From: Cinnamomum chago
Lineage: Eukaryota > Streptophyta > Magnoliopsida > Laurales > Lauraceae
Length of the DNA stretch: 64,000 nt
Direction of reading: 5' to 3'
Assembly: GCA_038049695.1 (NCBI GenBank)
Contig: CP142456.1
Location: 15,900,501 to 15,964,500 of the forward strand
A model generated the notes under the pieces. That model was given only the letters and a program-made list of their open reading frames with translations. It was not told the origin of the DNA and ran no database searches. Positions 24,035-37,600 of the stretch are shown here, one piece after another; the first letter of the stretch is position 1, and the number at the start of each line of letters is the position of its first letter. A program made the position numbers and the translations under genes.

Positions 24035-24264
24035 CTACCAACCAACGAGTGGTAGCTCAGTTCGCCAAGGACACTGTGCCTCAAGCAGCAAAGATGTCTT
24101 GTATTCGACACCTATCTCCATTAGCCACCTCCCATAGTTTTACCTTGTGCATGTGGATATGAGGGTTTACATGTGCCCCTAAGAAATCAAGTGTCCCTCG
24201 GACTTAAGGTCAAAGGCTTTTGGGAGGAAGATACCCTAGGTTATTTATTAAAAAAAAAAAAAAA
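24035..24264 (+). mobile_element. tRNA-derived SINE
   Basis: A tRNA-like head has an A box (gtggtagctcag at 24050) and a B box-like gtattcgacacc about 50 bases later. A non-tRNA body follows, then an A run at about 24249-24264. Copies of gactactac lie just outside both ends, though the right one is about 12 bases beyond the A run, so the exact target duplication is unsure. Confidence 0.6.
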
Positions 24265-24412
24265 AGGGCAGCTTGGACGACTACTACTCATTTGGTAGCT
24301 ACATTTCTAGTTCTTATAAGTTGTTTTCTAACATGTCATGCAATATTGCAACTTATGGTTTGTAGTGATATGAGTTTGCATCTTTGTAACTATCTTCTTG
24401 TTTCATATTAAA

Positions 24413-24440
24413 CTAGCATTAAAGCCCGTGCATGCACGGG
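24413..24440 (-). mobile_element. Possible Helitron 3' end
   Basis: Read on the minus strand, a perfect 16-base hairpin cccgtgcatgcacggg is followed about 8 bases later by CTAG and then T, which is the usual layout of Helitron 3' ends. A diverged copy of the hairpin side (ttgcacgggttaaatctcat) appears at about 24553. The 5' TC end was not found. Confidence 0.4.
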
Positions 24441-25692
24441 ATAAATCTCATACAAATTGAACAGTTATAAAAAATTTATTATTGAAATTAAATGTCAATT
24501 AATAAAAATGGCTAAAATTATTCAATTAATACCCAATAACTTTAAGATTGTGTTGCACGGGTTAAATCTCATGCAAATTGAATAGTTAATTAAATTTACT
24601 CATTTGAATTAATCATCAATTAATAAGAAAAAAAAAACCCACCAAATTTTATTGAGCACTACTGTTTGGGAATCCAGAACCAAATAACTTGTTATTGTTC
24701 GCATCACATCCAAAAAAATAAAAATAAAAAGACTTTCTGCCATGATAAAATATAGATCCAAGTAATTTACAGGAGATCTACATGAAGAAAGATTGTCATA
24801 ATAACTACAAATGAGTATTGCTTTAATCATTCATCATTCATCATTCATCATCCTATCAGTTTCCTCGTCCTTTGCTTGTAAACCAGCATTTGATTTAGAG
24901 CCCGTTTGATGGATGTAACTGAATACATAGGAATAATAATACTCGTATTTCTAATTAAAATAGAAGAGGGAGAAAATGGAAGGGTTCACAAAACCACCAC
25001 AATCAAGGGGAAATGAAAAATGAATACCCAGCCATCATCCTAATAATTCGACTTCCTGGAATGTCAGTCTCATTACATCCTTCACCCGTCACCTCTTTTG
25101 GTCCATGAATTACTAGGTATTCAATACCATACAAACAAACGAGTCCTCTGGTGAACCATTTCAATTAAATTCAACAAAATGACATGCTCGTGAAATATAA
25201 AAAAGATGCATCTCCTCAGTTCTATCAACTTCATGTCAGTGTACCAACTACCAGCTGCATTAAGCACCTAGAGCTCACTGCCACTGCTGAACAATTTTTT
25301 TGGCCATAAACATGCAAGGAGAGATGAACTCAGAAAGATGTGCATTCCAATTGTGCTGTGATTTGTGAAAGATGACAACAAACGGAATTTTTAATTAACC
25401 AACATGGAAGCAAAAGGGAGATGAAATCTATCATTTTGAAAATTTTCAAAGTAGAAAATACACATAAGCTTGTAATTATAAAAATATGAGCTCCATTTAT
25501 GTCCCACAATAATTCATAGTACACATTTTTTCCTATTGTAAAGGACCTAAGCTTTTGGCTTTTATGGTGGCATATGCAGTTGGTGAAAGCATCCTCCAAT
25601 GAGTTCTGCCAGGAAAAATCGATGGTGGAAGATATACAACTCTCAGTGAATGGGAAAATCTCCTTCGAGACTGTCATTCCAGTCATTAACAA

Positions 25693-28600
25693 TCAATCTG
25701 ACATATCTTCTTCCCCACTAAAATGATCACCGTCTTGTCTAGCAGTTTTATCTTGTGTTTCAAGGTCATCTTCACTGGCAGACCTCCCTCTTTTTGAGCT
25801 CCCAATGTCTACTTTAGAATTTACATAACCCTGTCACAAACAAAACCATGCTATGAGAACATGATCCAAACAAATACTGCAGTAGCATAAAGTGAGAAAA
25901 TCCAAGTCTACACAAGGTATGAGAGTCCAAATTTCATAAAACAGCAACCAAAGTCAAAAGTAATTGGGACTCAAGATTTTTTTTTTTTTGCCAGCCACAA
26001 CCACCAGAAAATGCATTAGTAGTTCTTCTAAAGAGTAACAACAAAAATTATATATATATATATATAGTATGAAAAACTTGAACACAATTAAATAATTGAA
26101 AAATCCAACATGCTATGTTGTAAAGAGCCAGATGGAAAAGGTAAAGATGACATACATGACTCGAGGACACTCCAACAGTGTCTTTCACTTCCTCAACAGA
26201 AACAACTGACCCACGCCTAACAGTAACTCTTGAAGGTACAGGATAATGTTCAACCTCATCACCAGATCTGCCCTCTTTTGCCTTCTTTTTTTGCAACACA
26301 AGCCTAGTTGGAAGAGGCTACATTACCATAAATAGTGTCAGAAATCACGGTTAGAATCGAATTCCCTAACAAATGAAAACAGAAATATGTCCAGTTGATA
26401 CCAAGTAGCTTGCAGCATTTTCATCCAAACTGACAAGGTATGTAGTGGGATCATCAGCATCATCACCCCTTACCTATAGCACAAATGGAAAATTTTAAGC
26501 TTGATCCTAAATTAATTTATATACTAGACAATGGCCCGTGAGAAAAAAGGCTATCATAGAAATACTGAATATATAAGAAACCATATAATTATTCTAACAT
26601 TAGGATCATTCACTGGAAAGATTTTGGGATATCTCCTATAGAAGACAGCCCACTGAATTAACAATTTTGAGAAAATAAACAATTAGACCCCACATAGCAA
26701 CCTGTACAGCTGAGTAAATGACAAAGTTAGACAACACATAATTGTGTTAAATATAATCCTCGGACAGATGTAAATGAGAGAACATAAAATAATATCAACA
26801 AAGGCAGAAGAAAATAAGTATATTGTAGTATCCATGACATACATCCCAGTGATATTCTCTAACCCAGGAATACAACATATCTTCTTGCTCATCATCCATA
26901 TCCTTCGACAACTGCCAACACAAGTGAAGCAGTAAGTCAGAAAAGGTAGACGAAATGCAATTACAAACAGTATTTTTTTTTTAAAGGACAAAAAGGAACA
27001 GCAAAATGGCTAGACCATACTCTCACTTATCATGGTGCCTCTTTCTCATCAATGTAGCAAATGGATCATAAATGCCCCCTCACTCTTATGGGAAATGATA
27101 TCCACTATTGGATGGACAATAATCATCATCATGACATCTCATATGCTCACTTTTTATCTTGGGATGACAACATTTAAATCCAAAAGTGAATACATTCTGA
27201 TCTGAGTGGAACTTTTTAGTTAGAATCTGCAGGTGTAAGGGTTGACAATGGATATATAACAGTCTACCACCACAAGAAGTAAGCCACGGCACAGATTTTA
27301 GAGGATACAGGGATACTCTGGTAAAATTTTGAACATCCCCATGACCTTTTCTCATCAACTTACATACCATTAAATATAGAGGCTTTAGAAGGTCATGGGA
27401 TAGAAGTACATTGTTTTATATATAAGTCAAAATGTTAAACTATACCTCATCTGGTGCAGGAGCCATGTATGCCAGAAACTTCTCGGATTTAGATGGATCT
27501 GAGCCAGACGAAACAAAACTCTTCATGATAGCCTGACAGAACACAAAGGATAAATGAAAATAGAGAAATGAGGAAAATCTACAATATGGAAGTGCAAGAT
27601 AATCATAGAAGTGCAACAAACAATGAAAAAAGGCAACTTGACATCAGTACGAACTTTGTGGCCTCAGTTAAACATCACATTGCAGACCTGTTCAATTCCT
27701 CAAAATACGAAAGGGATTCATCACATAGATACAAATCTTTTTCTGAGGATTCAATATGAATCGTATGATTTGAGAAATAAATCGTAGCATTCTGACACAA
27801 TTTCCATCATGTCTTGGTTTAGCATCTCTTGGATGGGGATAAATCCCTCCGAATTTGAAGCTTGGTCGTATGGTTTTCACATGAAACGAGGGAAAATCTT
27901 GTGGCCGCTATCCTTTGTTGCAGTAATTCAGTCAATATGGAAGGGAGAGAAACAGAACATGTTTGGAAAATAAGCATTTGTCAATCAAAACCCTTATCAT
28001 TCTTATTAGGATGATCATTACTTCTTGGGCAATGGCCTCAGCTCCTTTTCAGGGTGTGCCTGCAAGCACCTTGTACATTGTACCTTAGACAGTAGCATTC
28101 CTCAATGGCCCTCCAAAAGGCTGGTGGAACTGTGGAAGCCTAATTTTGAGAATACAATGCATAACCATGGTGGTACAGGCATAGGGGTTTGATTAAAGGG
28201 TTTAATGGTATCATGAGAAGGTCCTTTCCGGGCCGCATGGTTCTGAAAGCATCAATGAAGATGAGTTCTTGGCCTTGCTTGCCAGTGTGAGGGAAGCCTG
28301 TAACCTGCACCTCTTGCCCTTGGTGATTGAAAGAAGGTAGCTTGGTCTCTGCTGGTAATATGGGTTGAGAAGATAAGTATCAGTCCTTACAAGATCCCTC
28401 AGTGGCTAGATGAGCTAAGAGATGTTCCTGAAACTGAGGAGAACTAACCTCACATGTGAAGAAAGCGGCGCTAATTCCCTAGCAAAGGATGGTATCTTCT
28501 ATGAGGATTTGATTTTTTATGTCCGGTGTTTTGATTGTAATATTTTGTTTGATGGTTTGTTACTTCAGAGCTTCTAATCCTTCTTAGGGGCTTTGTTGCC

Positions 28601-31600
28601 CACCTTGGGAAACATATCCTCCCTTCTATTCATTTACTTTCTTGCATTTCTCTTGTAATAAAAGTTATCATAAGAAAAACAGTAATCTCAAATTCAGGAC
28701 ATTTAATCTCCTAAAAGATCTCCTTGTCTCCCCCGCCCTTACGATTCTAAGTGCAACTTTCAAGTTTTAACTCTCTCGTGCCAATACAGAAAAGGTGCAA
28801 GAATTATATCCAAGTTCTCATACTGTTGCTCAGGAGAACAGTGGTCTACATACATTTACGAGGAATAATCATGTCCCGATGAGAGTACCATCCAACCCAC
28901 CTGCTCTCACAAATGTGGATCCACCTTATGGACGTTCACATCTCAGCTCACATATTGTCATTAAGGCGATTGGTGGGCTTCACACACGAGTAATGGTCAT
29001 GTCCTGAATCCTGATGACAAGACCATCCCATCTACCTGCTTGACAAGTGTGGATCCACCTATAGTTTATCAAATCTAATAACCTTAGATGCCCCACCATA
29101 TACAGGTAAGGCCAATATTTTACTTTAAACAGAATGATTTACACCACTGCATTGGTCTTTCAAATACATAGTTACATTTTTAAACCATGAAAAATCCAAT
29201 GGAGTGAATCACTCCAGCTGTCAAATCTGGGCCAGTGCATCTACAGGGTGTTGTAGTGAAATTTTGCAATGTAAAGTCCAATTATGTGTGCATGTCCTTG
29301 TATGCATATGGTGTATTGAATTGATCACTTGAGATCAACAAAAGAAACAATGATGTCAAAAATAGTATAATAATGATAACCATAACCACCATCATCATCA
29401 TCATCATCATCATAATAATAATAATAATAACAACTTTTTAGCAAGATTGAAAAGATCCTTTTCCTCATCGAAAAGTTGTCTTCCTGATCTTAGAGTGATT
29501 ATTTTTACATAGAACTCTAGGTGAAAATTAGTATTGCAGTAGCGGACTGTTTGGCTCAACAGATTTTTTGTTTTTATTTTTTTTCTTTTTTAAATACCCC
29601 TACACGGATGCTTGGCTCATCAGGTTTTTTTTTTTTTTGGTTGGTAAACATCCATAGACTCTCTTGACAAGTCCCACACCAGCAGCACTGCAGCCAAGCA
29701 TTGATCCCTGGTTGTGTCTGTCGAGGGGAGGTGCCTCGCCAATGAGCTACCAGTGGATTGGCCTCATGGAAAAGTTTTCCTTTTCTTTCTCTTTTATTAT
29801 TCTTTTTCCTCTAAACAACGAGATCGATAGTATTAATGAAGTGCAAATAGAGAAAAAAAAATTCAGCAAGCTAATAAATGAACAATTACCGTGGAAATAT
29901 AGGACTGAGATAAGCTGTATAGACTACACATAAAAAGAAGAAAGAGACGAAGGCCTTTCCAAAGGAATCTTACCCGTGACTCGTGCTCATCACGAACAGA
30001 CTGGTTTAAATGTCTGTAGAGTTTTGTGTCAGCTGTGGGCTCACCATCAAACGCAACCATAACAAATTTATCTTCATATCTGGAAAAGAAACATAGATGT
30101 CTATTTATCTTTCAAAAAGTCCATACCTCTTGAAATCATAAGAAAATGGCATGCAAATCAAATTTTATCAACATATCTGAGCTATCTCAATTGTCTTATT
30201 CTCAGTCATCCAGTTTCTTTCGCTTAAAAACTGTCAACCTTTTTACAGATGTTTTATTAGGATGTCTTATCACCACATATTTGGAAACACTTTTACTCAC
30301 TGCATGTTCAAATAGAAGCATACGCTTGTTAGCAGTACAAAATGTCTAGAGACATGTTCCATGTCTGTGCTCGAATATTACTCTAATTTTAGTATGCAAT
30401 GTCAATATTCAACAACAGCTTGCATGTGGGTAGTCAAGTTAAAATGCTTACGAAAACTAAAGTCCTCATAACTCTTCATGATTTGCAATTATTAATAATA
30501 CAATTGTCCATGAGAAAGTTTCGAGAGACACCATTAGGACTTAAACTTTGATCAAGTACGTGGAGAGAGAGAGAGAGAGAGAGAGAGGTTTAGAAGTTGA
30601 TTCTTCTTGTTCTCCTTTCAATCAAATTATTCAAATGACTGAAAAATCAATTTAAAATATATGCAGCAGTTAAAAGGTTTATCCATATTTAATTTTAAGA
30701 ACAAAAAGATTCAGAAGCACACCAAAATCACGACCTAACTGAACTTTGGTGCTATAACATACATGTTGGCACTTGACACATCCTTATCTTTCAATGATTG
30801 GCAGTTTACTTTAAATCCCAATAGTGGACACCTAAGTGCATGCATGCTTATGCACACTTCCGTACCAATGTTATTACAACATAATCCTACGAATGCTAGC
30901 TCACAATGACAAAAAGATTAAACTGCAACTCATACCGATCAAAATTAGGTAACAACGGCAGAATCTCAACAGGTTTTAGATTAGGATTGGTTTGATGAAC
31001 TGGAGCCAATTTGGCTGCCTTGAATGATTCTTCAATCGCCTGGATTTGTTTCTCCCTGAAAAATGATTTAATATGCTTTAAATATAAAAACACTAGATAC
31101 AAGGAGTTCTTTATGTACAAAATATTTTGGTAAACATCAACCAACCTATTGTTGAGGTTCTCCAAGAAAAGATTACGACCTTCCCTTGTTTCTCTCAACT
31201 CCTTTGCTTGCTTTTCAGTTATGGACTGCAAATTAGAAAGAAAAATATTTGCATGATGGATATAAAACACTTTTAATCAATAATCCCAGTTTTAAAGAGT
31301 ATAGTTACTGTAACTATGGGAAGAATCTCATACCGTTTTCGCGGAGTCTGTGCTCAGAGGAGAAATATATTGTGTTTTAACAAGCCAAGAGACACCTTTA
31401 TCAGTGGGCCGGTCCTTTCTTCTTATACCGTTTAGTTTGACAGGGATAACCGCCTCATCATCTTGCAATAGCTCCTCGTCCTCAGGAGCAAGGGGCTGCC
31501 TCGTCTTAGGAGTGCTGGTAAAAGAAAATGGTTAACAAGCTTTAAATAACATGTTAACTATTAAAAAAGTTTATTGAGAAACCTTGCAAACAATAAGACA

Positions 31601-34600
31601 AGATTTATAAATTAAAAAAGAAAAGGAAGAAGGAAAGAAAAAAATGAAAAGAAAAGAAAAGAAAAGATGCCAATCCTTTATAAGGTCTTACTTATATACA
31701 CTGATGTCCAGAAGGTCTAGGGGTATCCCAAGATCTGGCTCCACAAAAAGTTTGGGCTTGTGCATTTTCTCTAATGATGTGATAGTGTATTTGGTATATC
31801 TGCACAACAAGGAACCAAAGTTTTACAATTTCAACAAACAGGGAAACCGTTGATTCTAAATTCAACGAGATATTCTGCCAAATTTCAATTTCAAGTTATC
31901 CAATCACCAATACCATTCAAAAAGAAAATAAAGAAAAATACCTAATCACCAGTAGGAAGTCAGAATCCAGCATCCATGAAATAATTCAGGTTAAGGGAAG
32001 TCAAGACTATTACTACCATTCTAACAAGTCATGTCCATGAATGAGAGAGAATGCGTGTAACCTCAAAATCTCAACATGAAAGATGGGAGGAAGAAATAGA
32101 AAAGTAGAGTAATAAAGAAAAGTCCATGCCAAACAGAAGGAAAAAGAAAAAAAAGGAAACAAGTATAACGCTGTTTATTTGTAAGAAATTGAACTGGGCA
32201 TTCGCCCAGTGGCGGACCCAGGATCTTCATTTAGGTGGGGCGAAACTTTGGCTAGAAATTTTTTCACATCTACACTAGCAAAATAGAAAATGTATTACAT
32301 TTAAATAGACGCGAAATATTTAACTACATCAACTAACATATATATATATATATTTTGAAATGATGACTATTCATTTCTCCAAAATTTAAAGGCCCTTGGT
32401 AATGCATCAATATACTCTCCTAATGACAGTTAATTGGCAAATTGACACTAACCCAATGATATTAATGGCCGAGTTAATCATGCTAAAATAAATCCATATC
32501 AAATCATTGAGTTTGTGGCCTAAAATGAAAGGTTAAGTTGGTTTGATTAAAGTGATATTTTGGCCACCCAAATTTGCATTACAATTTACAATAGTGTTAA
32601 TTAAGGTACCTCTAATCAGTTTAGAATCTAGATTAAGGTCTATTTAAAATAGATATCCATCACTTTACATGAACATTGATTGTTAACCAACATTCAGAAG
32701 TCAAAACCATGTATCTAGTTATCTAATCAAAGTACAAATGAAGACAAATAGGAAAACAATGCATATGATTGTACCACAACAATATGTAGAGCTTGGACGA
32801 TCCTAGGTTGGCTGGCTCGGCATAGCCCTTTGACAGCCGTAAACTAGACCATGAAAAGCTTAATTCCCATCTTATAATGTCTTACTTGCAGCCAAAGCAC
32901 TTCCCCTTGAGTGGTATTAGCACCTTGGTACGGGTATCACACATATAGGAGACGGATCGATCCTAGATATCCTAAGTAGAAAGCATCACTACCATCAATA
33001 GCCCAACATAGAAGAAAAAACCCCCTCTTCACATACCCATGGTTTCATTTTTGAGTAGTCAAGTAATCTCAAAATCAATCCCACCTTGTCTCAAATATAG
33101 GTATGAAATGGATCCTTTGTTTTCTATCTAACGTTAGATCTAGATCCAACACAGAGAAATATAAAACCAAATCCTGATTTGGAATTGTAGATCCGGAGGG
33201 GGGGAAAAAAAAAAGAAGGGACGTTGTTGTAAATAACAAGACACTACAGGGGTATCTTAGATAAATTTAACTAGAAAAAGAGCCCTTCCACTTAGGCTAA
33301 CCTAGCTTCCTTGATTCAAGTCGCAAGAAGCAGAAAGCTGCAGCTTTTTCTACAGACAGTTGAAGGGCTGTTTGGTCTTTGGATGAAAAAACATCTTCCC
33401 AGATCTTTTTCTTTATTACTCGTTCGAATCTCCCAATCAGAGTCGTGTTGTTTGCCTTGCATACACCGGTGGCGCAGCACCCTAATCTTCTGCCCCACCA
33501 CCCTTTCTCCTCTTCTTCCTCCCCGTCAAACGCCCACAGTTTTAGAGATGGGGCAAAGTGGGTGGACACATGGGGCGTGGGCCAGAGGCTCGATACTATC
33601 TTAAAGAGGATGTGAAAATCGATCTGGGGCGACCGCCCCAGATGACGAACACATGGGTCCGCCCTTCGCCTATGGCAGTTAACTACCAGAGCATGAACAA
33701 CAGGTTCCCAACAAATTACAGAGCCCTTAACCAACACATTCTTAAAACAAGTTATAACAGAAACAATATATGAAATCATATAGTTTCAAGTTAATACTCA
33801 TTTAGTCAAAATTACTTTTGATGTAGAATATTGTCCCTTAGTAGTCACGTACATGTCTATATAATACCTATGTTGTGTATGTGGGTGGAACAAAGCAAAT
33901 GCTCATTGAAAATAATTTTCCGTTAAATGGAGCTTGTATGTGTTCTCCAATACTTTTCGAATAGTCCAATAGAGTGCAAAATACTTGATGTCGAATGATT
34001 CCCTGTGTTGCAGATTGACTCAAAATAATACCTACTACTACTCCCAATTTGACCGTGTTGTCACGAGTGGGACTCTGAACACTATTATTGCAAGATCAAA
34101 AATGTAATCCTGCAAAGAAAGGGGGTCCCCATATATACATCGGTTGTGCTCAGTGCCCACAACAGGTTGGGTCTTTCAACCTCCAAAACAAACAAATAAA
34201 AAAGGGAAAATAAGGGAATACTCACGTGTAAATAGCCTGGATTCAGCTGATCCACAAACCCAAATCACAACAAGCAAAGAGTTTTCTCACAAGTTCAGAG
34301 AAGAGAGAATATCTTTTTAATCATTAACAATAAATTAGATTGTTAGCTCCTATTAATAAAATTCAGTTTCCATTAAAAGTAAATAAATTAAAGAATTACA
34401 AGGTTCATATAAAGACAATGAGAAGAGAAATGATCCTAGGTACAATACTATTATACTAAAACTACAGCATACAACAATACAAAATAGGAGCAACCAAAGG
34501 AATAGTCTTATCAACCCCTTGCTCTGCTAACAAATCCGCTATACTATTAGTTGATCCACCCACGCTTGAATGCAATCTCAATAAGAAGATAACAATTTTG

Positions 34601-37600
34601 ACTTTGTTTAAGTGAAAATGGAATCTCCAAGGGCCCAATTCAGATGAAGTCCCCCATGAAATAGCATTCAATGAATTGCTTTACACAATTAAGCTCATTA
34701 AATCTTTAAAGCCTCCAAAATGGCAAGCACTACTGCTTCATCAGAATCCTTGATACCAACATGATTGGAAACAAAACAAGATATCCCCTTTGTGTTTCAA
34801 AGGACCCTGCTAATGCCTGCTAATCCTGATTCACCTCTAACTGCTCCGCAGACATTAAATTTCAAGAGACTATATGGCAGTGTGACCAATCCAATTTATT
34901 CCATATAAGGATCCCAATTGTGAAGAATGCTATCAATATCCATATTCACATACTCTAATTACAGCATATTTCACTGTCACAACTTCAATAAAGGTAAAAG
35001 AGCATCATAAGATTTTGGTGTTCCATTAAGGTCCTTTAAGAAGTACCTCTACTAAGTGCTAAAACCACCACCAAAGTAAAACAAAATATTCTACTATACT
35101 TAATAACAAAAAAAAAAAAAAAAAAAAAAAAAAAACATCTTGTCTTGCAGATTGTCCCTTAAAATTCTTAGCATTAAGACTTATTGTTCTTCAAAAATTC
35201 AAAAAGGCCACAGATAATTCCCCGGTTTACTATTTTACTAGAGTAAGCTAAATTCATCTCATAGAGCTAGCATATTAAATTTCAGTCATAATTGCCTCAA
35301 GACAAGCCTAACACTCAAACAAAAAAACTGGGTCCGCCACAAACATAACCCTCAACTGCTATAAAAGCAAGACGATTTAAAAAAAAAGCAATAGATGAAC
35401 AAAGCTACCTCTTGTTTGTCGGAGGGGGTTAAAGAGAGATGGCCGAACGGAGACTTTGGGGTTTTCTATTAGAAAGAGAGAGTCCCAGAGGGAAATGACT
35501 GGACAGAGAGAGGAAGTCAACGGCGAATCTACTGCGATTTTGGGTTTTTTCCTGCATTGCACCAATTTGGGGGTTTCTACCGCATAGAGAGAAATAGATA
35601 GATAAAGACATGGTCAGATAAATGAAAAGAGGATTGACGCTATTGTTGTCACTACCAGAAAGGAAGCCCGATCAACGACCGAAATCCGTGTTGGAGGGGA
35701 AAATGAGGTAGGGCAGGAAGATGAGGTGGGGTTTTGGTATGGAGACGTTTGTTGATTTGAGGATGGGATTTGAATGAAATAGGGAGTAGTTTTCGATATT
35801 GAGATGGGCCCACCCAGATTATGGAGTGGTGCAAAATTGGGCCCCAACTGGTGTGTGGTTCATGTGGGCCAGGGCCTTTTAAGGGAGTTCAAGATTTGAC
35901 ATGGGGTGGCCGTACCCACTACCTACGTGTGTCCGCCCCAGCAAGCCTCTATGACAAATGTGAAGCTCTATGAAAAGACTCACAAAATCCCCCCTAATGG
36001 ACATGGTTCCCATTGGCAACCATCCGCCTCTTCTCTACTGATGGCGTATCTCGGAGGCCACGATGAAGATCTACACCTCCGACAGTGAGATCGAGCCCTA
36101 AGACTCAAAACCCTAAGATCACTTAAGGGAAACACCCCAAAAGGGAACTCACAAGAATAATTCTCAAATCTTATTAAAAATATATCATAACTTACAATCA
36201 AGCATCCATCTCTATTTATAATAGAGGAATGGTCTGAATAAAGAAACTACTATTACTCAGTGATTCCTAAAATCACTCCCTAAAATCTCTAAGTAAATCA
36301 AATCACTAAAATCTCAAATTACTAAAATTACTAAACTATTTAAAGAAAGTAAATCATTCTTGGTGGGGCCCATTAGTGGGTCCTCTTCTTCTTGGATCTC
36401 ACTGCATCACCTGCAAAAAAAAATGCAAGCAAAGAAACCCAACAATGACTTGAGACTCCTCGGACTGCCGAAGGATTGTACAATGTGCTACTACCAAACT
36501 CACCATCCACACTGTTTATGTAATAATCTTTAACTGATGATTCTTTAGTGGACAACACTTCAAACAACCAAGGGAAGAGATAACACCAGGGACCCACCTG
36601 CACCCAATGATTCAACCAAAAACGAACACAGCTCCCCTCCTTGACCTCAGCAGTGGATTGGGAGAAGGAGCCCTTCTTATTGCTTCTACATACTTAAACA
36701 TAAACAAAGCCTTAATGTACACGCTTAAAGCTAACAGTAATTTTATTAAAAGATATGACTGTACAGCAACTGAATAGAAAACCTGTACTAGAAAACTAGA
36801 CACAGGAGAGACACAAAGAAGCACAAATTACAGAGGACCCTAGTGTGAAGAGGTTCCATCAACTCTAAACCTAACAAGGAATCTGCCACCACAGTAGCTC
36901 CCCATATTTCTTCTTAGAACATATTGATTTGACATGTAAGCAGGACAACCCCCCAAATAGCATGTTACCAATTGCTGCCAGTAGGGTGTATTTCTTTAAG
37001 AGAGTCTCTTAATTCTTCCAGTCCCAGATCAACTAGAAAAAGATTCTTTAATCAGAAAGAATTCAGTTCAAATGTAAGATACCTATCCAGAAGTTTTTGC
37101 AGCTGAATCATGTCTAATGGAATCATCAAACATTTGATCTTTTCTAACATTGTAACTCACTAGAGACTCTGGAAAACGAAGGGAATATGTGTACAAATCC
37201 AGCAAAAAGGAGGAAAAAATCGAATAGAGGAACTCCTAGCATTTGGTGATTTCAGATGTCTTCATATTGATGGAATGGGTGACATTATAAATGGATATAT
37301 AGCAGACACTTACTGCCAAAATCACTTTGACAACGCAATGCGTCCACAACCCCACAGTAAGTAGAACTACAACGAACCACAATTCTACATTAAAATGATT
37401 GCTCTCCACTATGACACCATTGGATGAGCATTTAATTGTTTTACTCTTCCTTAGAAACATAATTAAATGTGGAACTGTCTAAGATACCTTATTGCTTAAG
37501 TGATAATTATAAAATCGTAAAAAAGAAAGCATTTAACGTGTAGCACACAGCAGTCGGCCCTAGGAAATCCCTAGCAAGCGACATCTATATGTGTTGCAAT

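Larger units (their letters stand above)
19926..25692. other. Intergenic downstream of the PAF1 gene
   Basis: AT-rich, no gene recognised. It holds the hairpin MITE at 21546-21718 with flanking TA runs, a T run at about 21428, a SINE near 24035-24264 and a Helitron-like terminus at 24413-24440. The last few hundred bases before 25692 should include the 3' UTR of the PAF1 gene; no poly(A) signal could be assigned with confidence. Confidence 0.6.
27533..29973 (-). other. PAF1 intron 7 (2.4 kb)
   Basis: Contains a plus-strand LINE 3' remnant (about 27900-28690), a minus-strand SINE (29626-29760) and an ATC/ATA microsatellite at 29389-29428. No host exon was seen between the flanking exons, whose phases join directly. 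Confidence 0.8.

Noticed and set aside
24050..24120. Possible functional tRNA gene
   Set aside because: A and B boxes are present, but the acceptor stem does not pair and a SINE body with an A tail follows.
33297..33779. 160-codon minus-strand frame in intron 2
   Set aside because: Lies across the end of the TIR element at 32207-33666, has no recognisable domain and no support from splice signals.
36041..36409. Calling this a confirmed solo LTR
   Set aside because: The start and TATA look right, but the flanking pentamers agree at only three of five, so it is kept as an LTR-like fragment.
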